Source: JANOXC01 sp031418215 (GTDB taxonomy: Bacteria > Bacteroidota > Bacteroidia > AKYH767-A > OLB10). Taken from it: a stretch of 11,308 bases of DNA. Positions within the stretch are counted from its first letter, which is position 1. Each line of letters opens with the position of its first letter. The notes beneath the pieces were generated by a model. The model made no database searches. It saw only the letters and a list, made by a program, of their open reading frames with translations, and was not told the origin of the DNA. The position numbers were made by a program, and so were the translations under genes. The stretch lies in NCBI GenBank assembly GCA_031418215.1, contig JANOXC010000054.1:1-11308 (forward strand), given 5' to 3'. This document shows, piece after piece, positions 1 through 7,351 of the stretch.

Positions 1-1
1 A

Positions 2-859
2 GCTTCCCAACTGCCAGATAAAAAAAATACTCAACAAAATATTGAGCTCCAAAACTCCTTCCCCAACGGGGGAGGTTGGGAGGGGGCCGTGTTAGGAATT
101 ACAGGAACCGGTGGTGCAGGAAAGAGTAGTGTAACAGATGAAATTGTTCGCAGGTTTTTAACAAGTTTTGAAGATAAAACCATTGCTGTAATAAGTGTTG
201 ACCCTTCGAAGAAAAAAACCGGTGGCGCATTACTCGGCGACAGGCTTCGGATGAATGAACATTACAGCAACAGCAATATATATATTCGCTCCATTGCCAC
301 ACGCGGTGCTATGGGAGGATTGTCATCAAAAACTTTGGAAATAACGGATGTACTGCGTTCGGCAAATTTCGATTATATTTTTATTGAAACAGTTGGTGTA
401 GGACAATCGGAAGTGGAAGTGGCAGCATTGGCTGATACCACAATTGTCGTGTTTGTTCCAGAGTCGGGGGATGATATACAAGCCATCAAGTCTGGTATCA
501 TGGAAATCGCTGATATTTTTGTTGTGAATAAAAGCGATCGTGAAGGAGCCGACATCCTGGTAAAAAACATTACTTCTGCTTTGCATGAAAGGGCAATAAG
601 CAATTGGCATATTCCTGTATTGAAAACAATTGCTCACCAGGGGAAAGGATTGGATGAACTTATTAAGTACATCAAACTTCATTTTAGCGAAGCTCATCAG
701 CAAGATAAAGGCCGTTTGCTTGCTGAACAGGCTTACCGAATTATACAGCGCCAACGCATGAGGGATGTTAACATACAAACCCTGCAACAGGAGTTAACTG
801 AAGCTGTAAAGAAGCAGGAATTTAATATATATAAATTCCTGGAGAAGCATTACAAATAG
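2..859 (+). CDS. MeaB/ArgK/IcmF-type GTPase domain of a B12-dependent mutase chaperone (5' partial)
   Basis: This is a P-loop GTPase of the G3E class that gates loading and protects adenosylcobalamin-dependent acyl-CoA mutases (methylmalonyl- or isobutyryl-CoA mutase) in the cytoplasm. Counting from the GTG at 89, visible motifs are the Walker A GTGGAGKS (residues 6-13), the metal/switch segment GGALLGDRLRMN (45-56), ETVGVGQSE (100-108) and the guanine-specificity NKSD (147-150). The frame is open to the left edge, and a start at 89 would begin inside the first beta strand, so I read the gene as truncated by the window. The upstream part encodes a Gln/Asn-rich linker followed by NSFPNGGGWEGA, which is a translated REP-like palindrome. 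The P-loop half resembles IcmF, while the ETVGVGQSE and GDDIQAIKSGIMEIADIFVVNK parts resemble MeaB. No mutase domain follows the G domain; the protein ends in a charged helical tail. It is therefore either a fusion with the G domain last or a stand-alone chaperone with a long N-terminus. The family is secure; the full architecture is unknown. Confidence 0.88.
   Translation, partial: ASQLPDKKNTQQNIELQNSFPNGGGWEGAVLGITGTGGAGKSSVTDEIVRRFLTSFEDKTIAVISVDPSKKKTGGALLGDRLRMNEHYSNSNIYIRSIATRGAMGGLSSKTLEITDVLRSANFDYIFIETVGVGQSEVEVAALADTTIVVFVPESGDDIQAIKSGIMEIADIFVVNKSDREGADILVKNITSALHERAISNWHIPVLKTIAHQGKGLDELIKYIKLHFSEAHQQDKGRLLAEQAYRIIQRQRMRDVNIQTLQQELTEAVKKQEFNIYKFLEKHYK
52..88. repeat. REP-like GC-rich palindrome inside the GTPase reading frame
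   Basis: A C-run/G-run block sits in otherwise AT-rich DNA. An 8-bp stem, with one G-T pair, forms between 57-64 and 68-75 around an AAC loop, followed by a second G-rich run (77-86). The composition matches the short intergenic palindromes commonly seen in Bacteroidota genomes, and it resembles the C-rich half of the element at 1398-1517. Here it is translated in frame as part of the linker before the GTPase P-loop. Confidence 0.5.
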
Positions 860-893
860 AAATAATCAGTTACCACCATTGCTTTTTTTATTA

Positions 894-1388
894 TTAAATA
901 CTGTAAGATTTTTGTTTGGTCAGGCACCGTGTAACAGCCTTTTGATATATTTCCATTTCCTGATCATCAAGACAAAACACAATAGCGCGTTGGTAATTCT
1001 CAACGGCTTCTTCATATTTTGACATGCGTTCATTCATCAGCCCAAAATAATAGTAGATCCTGTTTTTATCGGCACCTGTTGTTGCCAAAGCCTTGTTCAG
1101 GATGGCTGTCATTTCTGTCATTCTTTCCTGTATCAACAACGCATCTGCATAATATATATACGTGTCAGTGTAATCGGGCGCAAGCGTCATGGCTTTTCTG
1201 AAATATTCTTCGCTTGCCACTTGTTCTTTAAAAAAGCGTTGGTATATATATCCCAGCATTGCATAAGCTTTGCCAGTGTCAGGGTATCGTATTATGCAAT
1301 CATGTAATAACGAAGCGGCCTCCCCCGCCTGCTCCGATTGGAGGAACTGACCGGCTGAGTAAACTAATTTTTCCGCTTCTAAATTCAT
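894..1388 (-). CDS. Small tetratricopeptide-repeat (TPR) protein
   Basis: This is a 164-residue, all-helical protein with about four TPR units, roughly residues 5-37, 39-72, 73-106 and 109-142. Typical TPR spacing is seen in AYAMLGYIYQ, the A-P turn of KAMTLAPDYTDTYIYYADALL and YYYFGLMNERMSKYEEAVENYQRAI. There is no signal peptide or membrane segment, so it is probably a cytoplasmic scaffold for protein-protein contacts; the partner cannot be inferred. It starts at an ATG directly after the palindromic element at 1398-1517, and no clear promoter or Shine-Dalgarno site is visible. It lies 228 bp downstream of the ligase-like gene on the same strand, so it may be the last member of that transcript or be separated from it by the palindrome. 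It converges on the GTPase gene with a 34-bp gap. Confidence 0.8.
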   Translation of the reverse strand: MNLEAEKLVYSAGQFLQSEQAGEAASLLHDCIIRYPDTGKAYAMLGYIYQRFFKEQVASEEYFRKAMTLAPDYTDTYIYYADALLIQERMTEMTAILNKALATTGADKNRIYYYFGLMNERMSKYEEAVENYQRAIVFCLDDQEMEIYQKAVTRCLTKQKSYSI

Positions 1389-1616
1389 TTTCTTTGATAC
1401 TTAAAATAAATTAGTCTGCTTTTGCAACCTCACCCCAGCCCTCCTCCAACCGCGTGTCGCCATAGCTTTAGCGGTGGCGCAAGAAGAGGGAGCTAGTGGT
1501 CTAATTTATTTTAAGTAATAGTGTTAGGTAAATATGCACAATGAGCTGCTAATTTACAATAAGTGATAGCTTAATGACGAAATTAAGGGTGAAATGCAGA
1601 ATATTTAAAGCGAAAA
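1389..1616. other. Intergenic gap between the ligase-like and TPR genes
   Basis: This 228-bp spacer holds the palindromic element at 1398-1517. The remaining 100 bp (1518-1616) is AT-rich and shows no open frame of note, no TAnnTTTG-type promoter element on the minus strand and no classic hairpin-plus-T-run terminator. Confidence 0.5.
1398..1517. repeat. 120-bp palindromic REP/MITE-like element with 17-bp perfect terminal inverted repeats
   Basis: The ends 1398-1414 and 1501-1517 are perfect 17-bp inverted repeats (TACTTAAAATAAATTAG and its complement). Inside are a C-rich half (about 1425-1449) and a G-rich half (about 1483-1492) in which CCCTC (1439-1443) pairs with GAGGG (1486-1490). At the centre is another hairpin, 1459-1466 with 1471-1478 around a TTTA loop, with one mismatch and one G-T pair. 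The nested architecture suggests a mobile or amplified palindromic element, or a strong structure acting as an RNA processing or termination site between the ligase and TPR genes. No clear target-site duplication flanks it: TCTTTGA on the left against ATAGTGT on the right. Confidence 0.65.
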
Positions 1617-3182
1617 TCAGGATTTAACAGGCTTGTTGTGCTGATGAAACAAAAGAAGAACATTTAAAAACACCATAAACGTTGCGCCTGCCTGCGATTC
1701 AGGAGTGTCCTCTGTGAGCATGGACAACAGTAAAATGATGAAAAATGAAGTATAAAGAAAGTCGTTTTGTTTATTCAAATAGAAATACGGAAAGAACAAA
1801 GAAAATATAAAATACAATCCGCCAAGTATGCCAAAAGCAACCGTCATGGACAGGTATTCATTATGTGAATGAAAACGGAATTCCGGGAGCAGTTGAGTTT
1901 TCATTTCTTCATAGGCCTTGTTAAATTCCTGCTGAACATCACCTGTTCCTACTCCGGTCAAAGGATTTTTTTTAATAATATATATAGCAGTTTTCCAGAA
2001 CTCCATTCGCTGCATCACAGAGTGACCCGATGGATTGCCGGAATAATAATAGTTCCTGTACTCCCATGCCAGTTGCTGCAGACGTGCATGAAGGTTGCTT
2101 TTATTTAAATAATTAACATTTGCAATTCCGTTTTCTATTGCTCTTACATCATCATCAGTAAGTTTATTTACTCCTTCAGCATCCTTACTATAATTTTTGG
2201 AAGCTAAATACCGGATGAGTGTATATTTGATTTCTTGTCCCCTGAGATCTTTACTGTCAAATTTTAAATTGCTCCTTGTGCTCCAGGAAGAATTAAGCTC
2301 AATTTCACAAATATTGATCCATACCGGATTTCCATTTTCGTGATCCTGTTTTTCCGGAAAATGTGAATAAGGATGTCCAAGTGAAGTATATTGTTTTAAA
2401 GACTGTGTGCCAACAGTTATTTTTTTGATGGAATCAACAAATAGAAACTTGTACATCAGGCCTGATGTAGAGAGCAAAATTAAAAGACATACAGCAAAGA
2501 CGGCACGCATGAAACGTTGGTTGCTTTTCCAAAGCAATAAGAAACAATAAAAGAGGAAGAGAAAAAACAGAATAAACAATCCGGTTAATGATTCAAGAAT
2601 GATCAGAAAAATGATAAACCACAATACAAGGAGTATATATATAAAGTTCAATTTGTTTTTTTTCGCACTTTTCATCAGGTACATTGAGCTGACAATGCTC
2701 ACACAAATGATGAGCGCCAGCCTGATGTGCGAAATAAATATAGAGATGTCTCTTATATTAACAACAGTTTTAGAAGTTAATCCTAAAAGTACGGCAACCG
2801 AGCAAAGGGTTGAAATAAAAGTAGCGCCTATAATAACTTTTAGGATGTTTTTAAATTGCTGTTCTGATAATGCCGGCATGGTGGAAACAATGATGGGTAA
2901 TAAAAGCATCGGCAGTTTAATACGCAAATCGCGAATTGCATAATCAAAATCGGTGGTGTTGATTAAACCGACTACATGAATTGCATACAAGCCTGTAAGT
3001 ACCAAAACAACAGGATTGGCAAATGCTTTTTTCAATTTTCCCGGAATATCACCATCCATTAACCATGCACCCATGAGAATGAACTGAGACAAACTCATGA
3101 GGAGCATCCACAATGGCAGACCTGTGGCCAGCAGGAGAAGGCCAATGTAATATAGCGTGAAAGAATATTGTTTAACAATCAT
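1617..3182 (-). CDS. O-antigen ligase-like (Wzy_C/WaaL superfamily) polytopic membrane protein
   Basis: This is a 521-residue inner-membrane protein with about ten or more hydrophobic helices. A dense set spans residues 8-245, and another group (about 443-468 and 475-512) lies near the C-terminus. Between them is one large hydrophilic, probably periplasmic loop at about 247-395. This is the WaaL/Wzy_C layout; the family joins or polymerises undecaprenyl-linked glycans at the outer face of the inner membrane. Family-like segments are SHIRLAL (151-157), the pre-membrane NPLTGVGTGD (406-415) and FHSHNEYL (437-444), where the HN pair matches the conserved ligase histidine. The loop is long and contains a Tyr-rich patch (WEYRNYYYSGNPSG). 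The ATG at 3182 lies 32 bp after the S41 protease gene on the same strand, so they are probably cotranscribed. No other glycan genes are nearby, so the substrate (O-antigen, capsule or glycoprotein glycan) cannot be assigned. Confidence 0.8.
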   Translation of the reverse strand: MIVKQYSFTLYYIGLLLLATGLPLWMLLMSLSQFILMGAWLMDGDIPGKLKKAFANPVVLVLTGLYAIHVVGLINTTDFDYAIRDLRIKLPMLLLPIIVSTMPALSEQQFKNILKVIIGATFISTLCSVAVLLGLTSKTVVNIRDISIFISHIRLALIICVSIVSSMYLMKSAKKNKLNFIYILLVLWFIIFLIILESLTGLFILFFLFLFYCFLLLWKSNQRFMRAVFAVCLLILLSTSGLMYKFLFVDSIKKITVGTQSLKQYTSLGHPYSHFPEKQDHENGNPVWINICEIELNSSWSTRSNLKFDSKDLRGQEIKYTLIRYLASKNYSKDAEGVNKLTDDDVRAIENGIANVNYLNKSNLHARLQQLAWEYRNYYYSGNPSGHSVMQRMEFWKTAIYIIKKNPLTGVGTGDVQQEFNKAYEEMKTQLLPEFRFHSHNEYLSMTVAFGILGGLYFIFSLFFPYFYLNKQNDFLYTSFFIILLLSMLTEDTPESQAGATFMVFLNVLLLFHQHNKPVKS

Positions 3183-3214
3183 TCACCTGACGACAATTAA
3201 TAAATAGGTTGATA

Positions 3215-4912
3215 TTATTCTTTGTAACTACGATTCATAATGGCAGAAAAAACAAGCGGATCATTTAATGCTTTAATGGCCATTGTTATATCAGGGTCGC
3301 TGTCAAAACTACTTTCAAAACGACCATTCTGGTAATAATAGCGTGAAACAATTTCATTCTCTAGAAACTCGCTAACCTCTTTTCTTTGAATAACAAGGTC
3401 ATTTGTTTTATCATGCGCCAGTTTCTTCTTCAACATTTCATATTGTGGAGCGATGGCATCAAAATATTTTTCTTTTTGCGCTAGTAATTTTAGATCTTCC
3501 AGCTTCAATTCACTTTCTGTTGTATAATCAAAGTCTTTGGTGGTAAGCCAGTTTTTAAAATCATTGTATTCATTGTCTGTCAGCGAAAAAGTTTTTGCCG
3601 GAGCAATGGAAGGGTGTTGTTGATGATAGGTAGTTGCAAAATCAAACATTAGGTATTTGGTGACTAAGCTTGTAGAAATAGCACTGTAATCAGGATCGGC
3701 AATCACATAATCAGGATTGATTCCTCCGCCATCATATACCTTACGGCCTTTCTTTGTTTTAAATTCAGTCATTAATGAATCAGGAACTTTACCAACGCTG
3801 CCATCGGGATTTCGGTGTGCATAATCCAATGCCTGAATGCAACGCCCGCTAGGGATATAATATTTAGAAGTAGTTACCTTTAACTGTGCATTGTATGAAA
3901 GCGGACGAGTTGTTTGCACCAGGCCTTTTCCAAAAGTACGTTGTCCGAGGATGATTGCTCTGTCTAAATCCTGAAGACTGCCGGAAACAATCTCAGATGC
4001 AGAGGCTGAGCCACTGTTCACCAACACTACCATCGGCATTTGTGTATCAACTGAATTGTTGAGCGTGCGATAGCTTTTATTGAGGTCTTTCATTTTTCCA
4101 CGTGTGCTAACGACTTCCTGACCTCTGTCAACAAATACGTTTACTACATTAACTGCTTCATTCAACAAGCCACCCGGGTTACCACGTAAATCGAAAACCA
4201 GCCCTTTTACATTATTTTTCTTCTTCAGTTCTTCCAATGCACTCTTCACTTCATAACCTGCATCATCAGTAAAACTGCTTAATCTTATAAAAGCGATGTC
4301 GTTGTTAAGCATTCCATAATAAGGAACATTTTTAATTTTTATTTCCTCACGTACAATAGTTTTTGCAATTGGTGCGGTTACACCCGGCCTTTCTATTTTT
4401 AATGTGAGCGAAGATTTAGCCGGACCCTTGAGTTGACGGCTTACTTCATCATAATTTTTGCCTCTCATGGACTCGCCGTTAATTTCTAAAATGCGGTCAC
4501 CTGCCATGAGCCCTGATTTTTGCGCAGGGAATCCTTCATATGGATCAGTAATTATTACCTGACCATCACGCTGGCCAATGAGTGCTCCAATGCCACCATA
4601 CTGACCTGTTGTAAGATACCTGTAATCATCCATGTCGGATTCAGGGATGTATTGAGTATATGGATCTAAAGAAGCCAACATAGAATCTATGGCATGTTGC
4701 ACCAGTTCTTCCGGATGCGTTTCATCAACATAATATATATTGAGTTCACGGAACAGTGTTGCGAAAATGTCGATGTTTTTAGAAATCTCGAAGTAATTAT
4801 CATCAGCACTTCGAAAAGAAAATAGCGTAACAGTTACGCATAATAAAACGGCTGCAACAGCAGTATAAATTATATTTCTCTTTTTGTTTTTCATAATTGG
4901 TATTAAAGTCAT
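3215..4912 (-). CDS. S41-family C-terminal processing peptidase (CtpA/Prc type), exported
   Basis: This serine endopeptidase acts in the periplasm and typically trims or degrades proteins from their C-termini. In the 565 residues, a signal-anchor segment (about 14-33) precedes an N-terminal helical region, a PDZ domain (about 104-176, with GGIGALIG and SGLMAGDRILEINGESM) and the S41 catalytic core (about 205-365). The catalytic triad reads Ser304 in GSASASE, Lys329 in TFGKG and Gln333. The 25-residue Ser-Lys and 4-residue Lys-Gln spacings match CtpB and Prc. Core motifs FDLRGNPGG (240-248) and YYIPSGRCIQ (351-360) are intact. A helical C-terminal extension (about 410-565) is usual for Bacteroidota homologues. 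A second ATG at 4894 (Met7) would put the basic stretch KNKKRN directly before the hydrophobic segment and may be the true start. It follows yidD by 18 bp, which suggests one transcript. Confidence 0.95.
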   Translation of the reverse strand: MTLIPIMKNKKRNIIYTAVAAVLLCVTVTLFSFRSADDNYFEISKNIDIFATLFRELNIYYVDETHPEELVQHAIDSMLASLDPYTQYIPESDMDDYRYLTTGQYGGIGALIGQRDGQVIITDPYEGFPAQKSGLMAGDRILEINGESMRGKNYDEVSRQLKGPAKSSLTLKIERPGVTAPIAKTIVREEIKIKNVPYYGMLNNDIAFIRLSSFTDDAGYEVKSALEELKKKNNVKGLVFDLRGNPGGLLNEAVNVVNVFVDRGQEVVSTRGKMKDLNKSYRTLNNSVDTQMPMVVLVNSGSASASEIVSGSLQDLDRAIILGQRTFGKGLVQTTRPLSYNAQLKVTTSKYYIPSGRCIQALDYAHRNPDGSVGKVPDSLMTEFKTKKGRKVYDGGGINPDYVIADPDYSAISTSLVTKYLMFDFATTYHQQHPSIAPAKTFSLTDNEYNDFKNWLTTKDFDYTTESELKLEDLKLLAQKEKYFDAIAPQYEMLKKKLAHDKTNDLVIQRKEVSEFLENEIVSRYYYQNGRFESSFDSDPDITMAIKALNDPLVFSAIMNRSYKE

Positions 4913-4930
4913 TGGTAAAAAAATAAATTA

Positions 4931-5152
4931 TCAAGGAACTGGATCATAACCATGACCACCCCAGGGATTACAGGAAAGAAATCGTTTGAAGGTAAGCCAA
5001 CTTCCTTTCATAGGGCCATATTTTTTTAATGCCGTTATGCCGTATTCGGCGCAGGTTGGCGTATAACGACAAGCAGGCATCAAGTATGGCGAAATGGCAC
5101 CTTTATAGAACTTCACCAGTAAAATCAGAAAGTTATTCAGCAGGGAGCGCAT
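4931..5152 (-). CDS. yidD: Membrane protein insertion efficiency factor YidD
   Basis: This small 73-residue protein helps YidC/Sec insert membrane proteins and sits at the inner face of the cytoplasmic membrane through an N-terminal amphipathic helix. The family signature is complete: YKGAISPYLMPACRYTPTCAEYG (16-38), with the conserved cysteines 28, 34 and 61, and the C-terminal FLSCNPWGGHGYDPVP (58-73). Length is normal for the family. The ATG at 5152 lies inside the end of rnpA (20-bp overlap, different frame), the arrangement expected for translational coupling. The rnpA-yidD pair is conserved across bacteria, though the usual neighbours rpmH and yidC are not seen in this window. Confidence 0.96.
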   Translation of the reverse strand: MRSLLNNFLILLVKFYKGAISPYLMPACRYTPTCAEYGITALKKYGPMKGSWLTFKRFLSCNPWGGHGYDPVP

Positions 5153-5534
5153 GGAGTGTTATTAAACGCTGTAAAAGTAGAATTATTTTTTCTTGTGTTT
5201 CAGCAAAGCTCATAGGGGTACTAACTTGTGCAATAAACAACAAAATATATCCTTGCTTCCGCTGATGAGCCAACGCTACAATAGCAGTTTTATTCAAGCG
5301 GTAAGCTTCCCTCATCAATCTTTTCATCCTGTTCCTGTTATGTGCTTTTTTCATGTTTCGCTTAGGGGCTGACACTGCAACTGTTACCGGGTGTTTCTCG
5401 TGGTAAGGCCCATTAAGCCATACAAGGCGGAAAGGGAATTGTTTGATGCCATGTCCGGTTGCAAAAAGTAACTCAAACAATCTGCGGCTTTTAACACGTT
5501 CCGGGGCAGGAAGAGAAAAGTTCGGCGAAGTCAA
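5133..5534 (-). CDS. rnpA: Ribonuclease P protein component
   Basis: This is the protein subunit of RNase P; it binds the catalytic RNA and the precursor-tRNA 5' leader so the leader can be removed. The product is basic and about 133 residues long. It has the N-terminal substrate-binding region RVKSRRLFELLFATG (13-27), the strand FPFRLVW and the signature RNR helix KKAHNRNRMKRLMREAYR (62-79). The start is uncertain: the frame is open upstream to 5637 but contains no ATG, so I chose the TTG at 5534, which gives an N-terminus of the length seen in homologues. No Shine-Dalgarno site or TAnnTTTG promoter element is evident in the 95-bp gap to hemD. The end of the gene overlaps yidD by 20 bp. rpmH, the commonest upstream partner of rnpA, is replaced here by hemD, as in many Bacteroidota. 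Confidence 0.94.
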   Translation of the reverse strand: MTSPNFSLPAPERVKSRRLFELLFATGHGIKQFPFRLVWLNGPYHEKHPVTVAVSAPKRNMKKAHNRNRMKRLMREAYRLNKTAIVALAHQRKQGYILLFIAQVSTPMSFAETQEKIILLLQRLITLHALPAE

Positions 5535-5629
5535 AGGCGGGAGTGAGTTTGTAATAGGATTAAAGCGAACAAATGATTTGTTTAAAGGAGCATTAAATGA
5601 TAGAATGCAAACCAGAAAACGGAAGAATA

Positions 5630-6373
5630 TTATTTATTGTTCTTCTTAATATAGTTTTCAATGCTCATTGTCATGGAGGGGGCTTCCGGAACCGGTGCTT
5701 GTATGTCAAGGCGCAGACCGGCTTCTATCACAGCATGTGAGGTGGCATGTCCAAAGGCAGCAATCAGGGTAGTGTTCTGAGCAAAATCAGGAAAGTTCTT
5801 CAGGAGCGAGGTAATTCCTGCCGGGCTAAAAAACACCAACATATCGTACTTAACTTGAGCAAGATCACTTAGGTCGCTCGCAACAGTTCGATAGATGACG
5901 GCCTTGGTAAACTGATAGTTTTTTTCTGTAAGCGCGTCGGCGATCTCCTGCTTTGCAATATCGGAACAGGGTAAGAGATATTTTTCCGTCTTGTGTTTCT
6001 TCATCACCTCCATCAAATCGGTGATATTTTGCTTACCACTAAAAATTTTACGCTTGCGGTAAGTGATGTATTTCTGGAGGTAAAAAGCGGTTGACTCTGA
6101 AATGCAGAAATATTTAAAGTTCTCTATATTGGTGATTCGCATTTCATGGCAGATGCGAAAAAAATGATCGGCAGAATGACGGCTGGTGAGAATAATAGCT
6201 GTGTGTTCTGCAACATTCACCCTGTCCTTCCGGAAGTCAACAGCAGGGATGCCTTCAATATTAATGAAAGCCCTGAAATCAATTTTCAGGTTATGCTTTT
6301 TGGCTAAATCAAAGTATGGTGATTTTTCCGATTCAGGCTTGGGCTGTGTTACTAGTATGGTTTTTACTTTCAA
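5630..6373 (-). CDS. hemD: Uroporphyrinogen-III synthase
   Basis: This enzyme cyclises hydroxymethylbilane to uroporphyrinogen III with inversion of ring D, in the cytoplasm, on the path to haem, sirohaem and cobalamin. It is 247 residues with the two-lobed HemD layout. Bacteroidota-type motifs are ILVTQPKPESEKSPYFDLAKK (6-26), ILTSRHSADHFFR (61-73), FFSPAGITSLLKNFP (181-195), AAFGHATSHAVIEAGL (205-220) and the C-terminal APSMTMSIENYI (231-242). No ATG lies between the upstream stop (about 6401) and the conserved N-terminus, so the start is the TTG at 6373, with AAAGGAG three bases before it, a tight but plausible ribosome-binding site. It follows the DUF4271 gene by 52 bp on the same strand, a pairing common in this phylum. 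A link to the cobalamin-dependent GTPase elsewhere in the window is possible only in a general metabolic sense. Confidence 0.92.
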   Translation of the reverse strand: MKVKTILVTQPKPESEKSPYFDLAKKHNLKIDFRAFINIEGIPAVDFRKDRVNVAEHTAIILTSRHSADHFFRICHEMRITNIENFKYFCISESTAFYLQKYITYRKRKIFSGKQNITDLMEVMKKHKTEKYLLPCSDIAKQEIADALTEKNYQFTKAVIYRTVASDLSDLAQVKYDMLVFFSPAGITSLLKNFPDFAQNTTLIAAFGHATSHAVIEAGLRLDIQAPVPEAPSMTMSIENYIKKNNK

Positions 6374-6425
6374 GGGCTCCTTTCTTTTTAAAGCAAATGT
6401 TCATCAACAAAACTACTCCTCCAGC

Positions 6426-7268
6426 CTATTTCTGTATTAACGCAATCTTCCCGATCAACAGCAAAGGAGCAATTTCGAAGGCGCAAAGGTACAAAAACAA
6501 ATAAAAAACAGGAGCACGCAACAGGCTTGTCCAGATTATGAATACCCTGACGTATCGATAAAGGAGAAAAATCACCAGTATGGCCATACCGGATCCAATT
6601 AAAAATTGCCTGTATTCTAACGGAGCATAGGCAATAAGTATTACAATTGGAAGTAAAAGGAGGCCGGCCATCATGTTAAAAAGAAAGATGGTGAAGATAT
6701 AAGTTGCCGCCGGCCGCTCTGAATTAAAAATGTTGCTCAGGAAACGCAGTGCAATCATTTGCGCTGAGTAGGCAAGGGCAATCGTAAGGGCAAACAGGAT
6801 GAAGCGGATAAAACCACTTAGTAGCAATGGATGTTGCCAACTACCCGCCACACTTACCTGATAAAGAAAGAGGCCGCCCACTAAATAGGCAATAAAAGAG
6901 GAGTTCAAGGAGGCTCTTTGCAACAGTACGCTCTCGTCTCTCACAATTTGATTGGTGGTGGCCATGCTGAAAAAAGCATTGGTTAATTGAAGGAACATAC
7001 GATGGTAAAACAACTTATACCAGGTGAAAAGGGCTATAATGGCTATCAGCGATAAGGTGAACCAATCAGGGGTAAACCTTTCCGAATATTGCGCATTGAT
7101 GTGTTGCGGTTTGAGGAGATGTTGTTGAAACAAAGGCTTATTCCCGGTGTTGGCGTTTGCAGGAACAATTAAAGCGGCTTTATGGATGGATGAATCAACA
7201 ACGGCAATTGTATCAGCCGGTGGCGGGGAACTGTTTTTTTTAACTTTTAAATTTTGTTTCAGGGGCAT
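6426..7268 (-). CDS. DUF4271 family integral membrane protein
   Basis: This is a Bacteroidota-specific membrane protein of unknown function, 280 residues from the chosen ATG. A hydrophilic N-terminal part (about 1-65, with a KKNSSPPPADT stretch) precedes roughly six membrane helices near residues 68-84, 123-141, 151-173, 189-214, 221-238 and 253-273. The C-terminal YLCAFEIAPLLLIGK is typical of the family. Short polar loops suggest an inner-membrane bundle with no obvious enzyme motif. The frame opens further upstream and a TTG at 7289 would add seven residues; I preferred the ATG at 7268. No strong signal peptide precedes the first helix. It lies directly upstream of hemD, and that neighbourhood is the best support for the family call. 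Function is not inferable from sequence alone. Confidence 0.85.
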   Translation of the reverse strand: MPLKQNLKVKKNSSPPPADTIAVVDSSIHKAALIVPANANTGNKPLFQQHLLKPQHINAQYSERFTPDWFTLSLIAIIALFTWYKLFYHRMFLQLTNAFFSMATTNQIVRDESVLLQRASLNSSFIAYLVGGLFLYQVSVAGSWQHPLLLSGFIRFILFALTIALAYSAQMIALRFLSNIFNSERPAATYIFTIFLFNMMAGLLLLPIVILIAYAPLEYRQFLIGSGMAILVIFLLYRYVRVFIIWTSLLRAPVFYLFLYLCAFEIAPLLLIGKIALIQK

Positions 7269-7351
7269 TTGTAAAAAAGCGTCATGCAAACATAGCCGTA
7301 AATTAAAGGCTGTTCAGAACCGTGAAAAAAAATAATTAACGATACATTGTG

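Noticed and set aside
326..787. 153-residue open frame on the minus strand inside the GTPase gene
   Set aside because: It lies wholly antisense to a gene with clear GTPase motifs, and its translation is rich in Cys/Phe/His without any recognisable domain.
860..893. Shared terminator between the converging GTPase and TPR genes
   Set aside because: There is a T-run (883-889) but no stable hairpin in front of it.
1398..1517. Insertion sequence or CRISPR repeat interpretation of the palindromic element
   Set aside because: It encodes no transposase and shows no repeated spacer pattern or target-site duplication; a non-coding palindromic element is the most that can be supported.
5029..5265. 78-residue plus-strand open frame across yidD and rnpA
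   Set aside because: It is antisense to two strongly conserved genes and has no family-like features.
7290..7351. Promoter or terminator between the DUF5777 and DUF4271 genes
   Set aside because: A T-rich stretch on the minus strand and a weak TAATTTAC are present, but neither a hairpin nor a consensus promoter could be supported.
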